Made by a program: the position numbers and the translations under genes
Shown: piece after piece, positions 60,790-64,000 of the stretch
Layout: the number at the start of each line of letters is the position of its first letter
How positions within the stretch are numbered: position 1 is the stretch's first letter
Origin: Planctomycetota bacterium
Lineage (GTDB): Bacteria; Planctomycetota; UBA1135; GCA-002686595
Direction: 5' to 3'
Length of the DNA: 64,000 bases
NCBI GenBank assembly: GCA_016779225.1
Contig: JADHNZ010000013.1
Span: 1-64,000, forward strand
Notes under the pieces: generated by a model
Databases searched by the model: none
Told to the model about the DNA's origin: nothing
What the model saw: the letters and a program-made list of their open reading frames with translations, nothing else

Positions 60790-62397
60790 TCAGACGGGGG
60801 CAGAGGGCGTGACCCCGGGTGTGCGGTCCAGGTTGTCCGAGGGTGCGCCGACCACGGGCGGCTTCTTTAGGGTCTGGTTCGTCGCCTTGACATAGGCGTG
60901 GAACAGGCGCCCCTCGATGGGCATCGCGTAGTTGTTGTTGCGCAGGCGCCAGCCGCTGATGCGCTGCATGAGGCCGCGGACCCAGCCGGCGCCCTCCTTG
61001 GCGAGGCCGTCGTAGAAGGTCGACGCGACGCCGTAGCGGCGCCAGGTCCGGATGACCTCCTCGGGCAGCTGCAGGTCATCGATCTCGAGGCGATACTCGA
61101 GCATGGCGCCCCAGCCCTCGAGGTCCGTCGGCGGGCGGTAGCCCATCTCGACGGACTTGTCGAAGTCCTCGGTGCCCGGGATCGGGCGGAAGGGGTAGAC
61201 ATCGGACGCCGAGCGGGGGAAGCGGTACTTCATCTCCGCTGCGACGCGCAGGGTCTCGAGCATCGACTCGGGCGTCTCGGTGGGGTACCCGATGATCCAC
61301 GACAGGCCCGTCGTGATGTTGCGCCGGTTCATCTCTCCGAGCGAGTACTCGAAGTGGCCGACATCGATGTTCTTCTTGATCTTGGCCTGCTGCTCGGCAG
61401 AGCCCGCCTCGGCCCCGACGCCGATCATGTGGCAGCGGGACTCCTGCATGAGGTCCATGGACTCCTGCTTGTAGCGGTGGACCGTCTCGATCTCGTAGCA
61501 GCCCGACCACCAGAACTTGGAGCCCGCGTCGATCAGGCGGTTGCAGAACTCATTGGAGCGCTTCTCCGCGACGCCGAAGTTGGCGTCCTGGAAGCGCATC
61601 ACATTGAAGTTGAAGCGGTCGTGCAGCTCGAGCAGGCGATCTGCGAGGAGCTCGCCCGGCATGGCCTTCCAGCGGCGTCCGGTGACGATGGGGGAGCAGC
61701 AGAAGGTGCAGGGCTCCGGGCAGCCGAAGCTGGAGTAGTAGCTGAAGCCCCGGACAGGCTCGCTGGGGTCCATCTCCCAGGGATCTGGGTACTTGTGCCG
61801 CAGCTTGTAGCCGCCGGTGTTCTGCTGGCGCTCGACATACTCCTCGTAGTCGATCAGGTGCCAGGGAGCGTCCGGGATCTTGTCGAAGCCGACCACCGCG
61901 CGGTGGTCGGTGTAGACGCACTTGCCGTCACGCTCGACCACGAGGCCCGGAACCGTGGCGAGGTCCTCGCCGTTGTCGAGGGCCTGAACGACATCCCAGA
62001 AGGTGAGCTCACCCTGGCCCAGGCCGACGGCGTCCGCGATGCCCTCCTTGAAGTAGAGCTCGGGCGCGACGGAGGGGAACCAGCCCCCCCAGATCATGGG
62101 CAGGTCCGGGTAGCGCTGGCGGATGGCCTTCGCGACGCGCGCGCCGTGGGCGACCTGGAAGCCGAGGATGCAGGAGCTCGCGAACAGGAGGGCGCCGTCG
62201 CAGAGCTGCATCAAGCGCTCCATGTAGTCGTCGTGCACCATGGCGTCGACGATGTGGACCTCGTAGCCGTTGGCCTCCGGCAGAGCCGCGATCTGCAGCA
62301 GCTCCAGCGGGAGCAGGTCCGCCGCCACGCGGATCCCCTGGTCCGGGTCCGCCCGGTGGGGCAGGAAGAGCACCAGGCGCTGCTTGCGTTGGATCAT
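60790..62397 (-). CDS. B12-binding radical SAM enzyme (second of pair)
   Basis: A 535-aa paralogue with the same layout: cobalamin-type N-terminal domain (YEVHIVDAMVHDDY; MIWGGWFPSVAPELYF), radical SAM site CPEPCTFCC, FQDANFGVAEKRSNEFCNRL, and WIIGYPTETPESMLETL. By eye the two proteins share roughly half their residues, with identical start MIQRK and near-identical catalytic loops, but differ in the stretch that lies after the third Cys region, where substrate contacts are expected. It is the first gene of the pair. The likely role is a two-step or paired modification of the same molecule. Confidence 0.93.
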   Translation of the reverse strand: MIQRKQRLVLFLPHRADPDQGIRVAADLLPLELLQIAALPEANGYEVHIVDAMVHDDYMERLMQLCDGALLFASSCILGFQVAHGARVAKAIRQRYPDLPMIWGGWFPSVAPELYFKEGIADAVGLGQGELTFWDVVQALDNGEDLATVPGLVVERDGKCVYTDHRAVVGFDKIPDAPWHLIDYEEYVERQQNTGGYKLRHKYPDPWEMDPSEPVRGFSYYSSFGCPEPCTFCCSPIVTGRRWKAMPGELLADRLLELHDRFNFNVMRFQDANFGVAEKRSNEFCNRLIDAGSKFWWSGCYEIETVHRYKQESMDLMQESRCHMIGVGAEAGSAEQQAKIKKNIDVGHFEYSLGEMNRRNITTGLSWIIGYPTETPESMLETLRVAAEMKYRFPRSASDVYPFRPIPGTEDFDKSVEMGYRPPTDLEGWGAMLEYRLEIDDLQLPEEVIRTWRRYGVASTFYDGLAKEGAGWVRGLMQRISGWRLRNNNYAMPIEGRLFHAYVKATNQTLKKPPVVGAPSDNLDRTPGVTPSAPV

Positions 62398-62711
62398 GGG
62401 AGAGGGAGGGCGGAGGAGGCTGACGCGGGCGGGAGAGTTTCTTCGGCCCGCGGCCCTGGTTTCCTGTCGACCAGATGTCTCTAGGTGCTGGAGCCGCGGC
62501 GGCTGGGACGGGTCCGGGGGGTACGGATTCCGACGACTCCAGAGGATAGCCGGGTCCCTGCGAAGGGGGTTTCAATTCGGGATCTGACCGAGCGTTCGCG
62601 ACATTTTGGCCGCTCCTTGCGGCAGTCGAGTCGGCTGTGGAGCAGGTCTAGACTGGGGACCCCCCGGCCTGGCCCGCCAGCGCAGGCTCCCGGGAGCCCC
62701 TCCGCCACCCC
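62398..62711. other. Divergent intergenic region
   Basis: About 314 bp between the divergent radical SAM and SGNH genes. On the plus strand TCGAGT (62626-62631) and TAGACT (62649-62654) are spaced by exactly 17 bp and form a fair promoter for the SGNH gene, with a leader of about 50 nt. No gene or RNA seen. Confidence 0.45.
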
Positions 62712-64000
62712 ATGAAGCGCCCCCGAAGCCGCACCCTCCTCCGCGTCCTGCTGGTGCTGGGGGCCAGCGTCCTGGGGCTGGAGGGCCTCTTCCGCCTGGC
62801 GCTCTTCCACCCGGACTGGGCCCCGGAGGGCACCGGCCTGCGCCGGCCGGAGCTCTACTTCGCCGGAGACGACCCACGCTTCTGGGTGCTGAGGGCGCGC
62901 CTCAACGGTCACCACGAGCTGGGCGAGCCCGACGATCCGGACCCGGTCCTGGGCTGGACCAGCGGCCGCTTCGAGCCCGGCACGCGCCTGCACATGGACG
63001 AGGCCCTGCTGGGCGACCAGCGGCCCGTGCTGCTGGTGGGGGACTCGTTCGCGGCCTGCTCGGGCGCCCCGGAGCGGTGCTACGAGCACCTGCTCGAGGA
63101 GGGGCCCTTCGGGCCGACGCACGAGCTGCTGAACTACGGGGTGGGCGGCTATGGCACCGACCAGGCGCTGCTCCTCTCCTTCGACCTGATGGAGCGCTTC
63201 GCCGAGCGCGACCCCGTCATCGTGCTCAGCATCCTGGTCGATGACGACCTGGACCGCTGCACGCTCCCGTACCGCGGAGCCCCCAAGCCGGTGCTCGCAG
63301 CGCAGGGGGAGCGGCGCGTGCGCATCGCCCGCCCGGCGGCCCCGCTCGACCGCTCGGCGTGGTTCGCGGCGAATCCCCTCGAGGTCCCCTGGTGGAGCTG
63401 GCGCTTCTTCCAGGTGAACCTGCTCATGGACGAAGAGGCCCTGGTTGCGGACTCGGGGGTCGAGGGGCGCCTCGAGACCATGCGCGTGGCGATGGCCGCA
63501 GGCCTGCTGGAGTGGAAGGACCGCCTGGACGCGCTCGGGCTCGAGGGCTTCGTGCTCCTGTTCGGCGATCGGCAGCGGCATGAGGGCGTCTCCACCAAGG
63601 AGGATCGGTTCCGCTGGCTCGAGGCTGTCCTCGAAGGTCAGGGGATTCCCTGGATCCGCGCCTGGGAGGAGCTCGAGCAGGACTGGGAGCTCTACGACCG
63701 CCCGCTGGACGACTACTTCGTCACCGGCAAGGTGGGAAAGGGGCACTACACGGCTCTGGGGAACGAGCTGACCCATCTCGCCCTCGAGCGCGGCTTGCGC
63801 GGGGCCTTCGATGGCCCCTCGATGGTGCTGCACGACAGCGAGCGTCAGGACCGGATCGGCCCGGGCGCCTTCGTCCGCTGGGAGCGCTATCCCTACGCCA
63901 GCTTCGGCGAGGACGACCTGCCGCACGCGCTCCTGCGTCCGGGCGACGGCGAGGGCGGGGCCGCCGAGCTCGCCTTCGTGCCCGAGCGTTCCATACGGCG
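62712..64000 (+). CDS. SGNH-fold hydrolase/acyltransferase-like, partial
   Basis: The frame opens at ATG 62712 and is still open at the window edge, giving at least 429 residues. An N-terminal helix (TLLRVLLVLGASVLGLEGLF) anchors it to the membrane. The block LLVGDSFAACSG contains the nucleophile Ser in GDSF, followed by NYGVGGYGTDQALL and VIVLSILVDDD, typical of SGNH proteins related to AlgX/AlgJ acetyltransferases. The later block HYTALGN may hold the catalytic His, though the expected preceding Asp is not obvious. Possibly modifies an exopolysaccharide. The 3-prime end lies outside the window. Confidence 0.82.
   Translation, partial: MKRPRSRTLLRVLLVLGASVLGLEGLFRLALFHPDWAPEGTGLRRPELYFAGDDPRFWVLRARLNGHHELGEPDDPDPVLGWTSGRFEPGTRLHMDEALLGDQRPVLLVGDSFAACSGAPERCYEHLLEEGPFGPTHELLNYGVGGYGTDQALLLSFDLMERFAERDPVIVLSILVDDDLDRCTLPYRGAPKPVLAAQGERRVRIARPAAPLDRSAWFAANPLEVPWWSWRFFQVNLLMDEEALVADSGVEGRLETMRVAMAAGLLEWKDRLDALGLEGFVLLFGDRQRHEGVSTKEDRFRWLEAVLEGQGIPWIRAWEELEQDWELYDRPLDDYFVTGKVGKGHYTALGNELTHLALERGLRGAFDGPSMVLHDSERQDRIGPGAFVRWERYPYASFGEDDLPHALLRPGDGEGGAAELAFVPERSIR

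Noticed and set aside
62481-63926. Long minus-strand frame over the SGNH gene
   Set aside because: The plus-strand frame has GDSF and a membrane anchor; the minus frame shows no domain and biased composition.

Overview
The window is high-GC bacterial chromosome with tight gene packing, many ATGA/GTGA overlaps and GTG starts. Five sulfatase-superfamily genes, large secreted or lipid-anchored proteins, a beta-helix protein of the marine planctomycete type, an MdsA-like sulfatase and a DUF6345-like protein suggest a Planctomycetota member, probably marine or aggregate-associated. This placement is an inference; no rRNA or other phylogenetic marker was compared.

Layout. 1-3.5 kb: the end of a truncated gene, a prolyl oligopeptidase and a MerC-like membrane protein. 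3.5-15 kb (minus strand): a complete Tad/Flp pilus locus running secretin CpaC, Flp pilin, a previously unlisted 47-aa miniature pilin, CpaA, TadE-like, CpaB, TadG-like, TadZ/CpaE, TadA, TadB, TadC and a TPR lipoprotein. 15.2-17 kb: an SmtB-type zinc-sensing ArsR regulator followed by a COG0523 (CobW) metallochaperone GTPase. 17.2-22.3 kb: sulfatase, nitronate monooxygenase/FabK-like enzyme, an orphan jelly-roll-like module and a PhoD-LamG phosphatase; then tRNA-Gly(CCC). 22.7-26.3 kb: a small secreted protein with a caspase-like His/Cys pair, a PepSY-like secreted partner, and a beta-helix protein. 26.4-34.7 kb: TauE/SafE exporter, YdjM-like membrane hydrolase, an unknown membrane protein, two overlapping FGly sulfatases and an AbgT transporter. 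34.7-41 kb: a large unknown membrane protein, phosphofructokinase, NAD synthetase, and a predicted selenoprotein whose thioredoxin-like fold is interrupted by an in-frame TGA in a CxU motif. 41-50 kb: SDR, TypA/BipA, a DEDDh exonuclease fused to a WYL-like domain, a Ser/Thr kinase with TPRs, an unknown gene and an OmpR-type two-component system. 50.2-56.3 kb: two sulfatase-like hydrolases lacking the FGly cysteine, then the three-subunit proton-translocating transhydrogenase. 56.3-64 kb: a secreted unknown, a pair of lower-GC glycosyltransferases, a 41-bp minisatellite, two paralogous B12-binding radical SAM enzymes, and the start of an SGNH-family protein cut by the window edge.

How parts work together. 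The Tad locus is self-contained for adhesive pilus assembly. ArsR-CobW looks like a zinc-homeostasis pair. The sulfatases, exporter, phosphatase and secreted peptidase fit a life on sulfated polysaccharide and organic particles. The strongest candidate for something undescribed is the CxU selenoprotein at 39655-41013, followed by the miniature pilin at 12385-12528 and the two-gene caspase-like/PepSY-like pair at 22759-24525.
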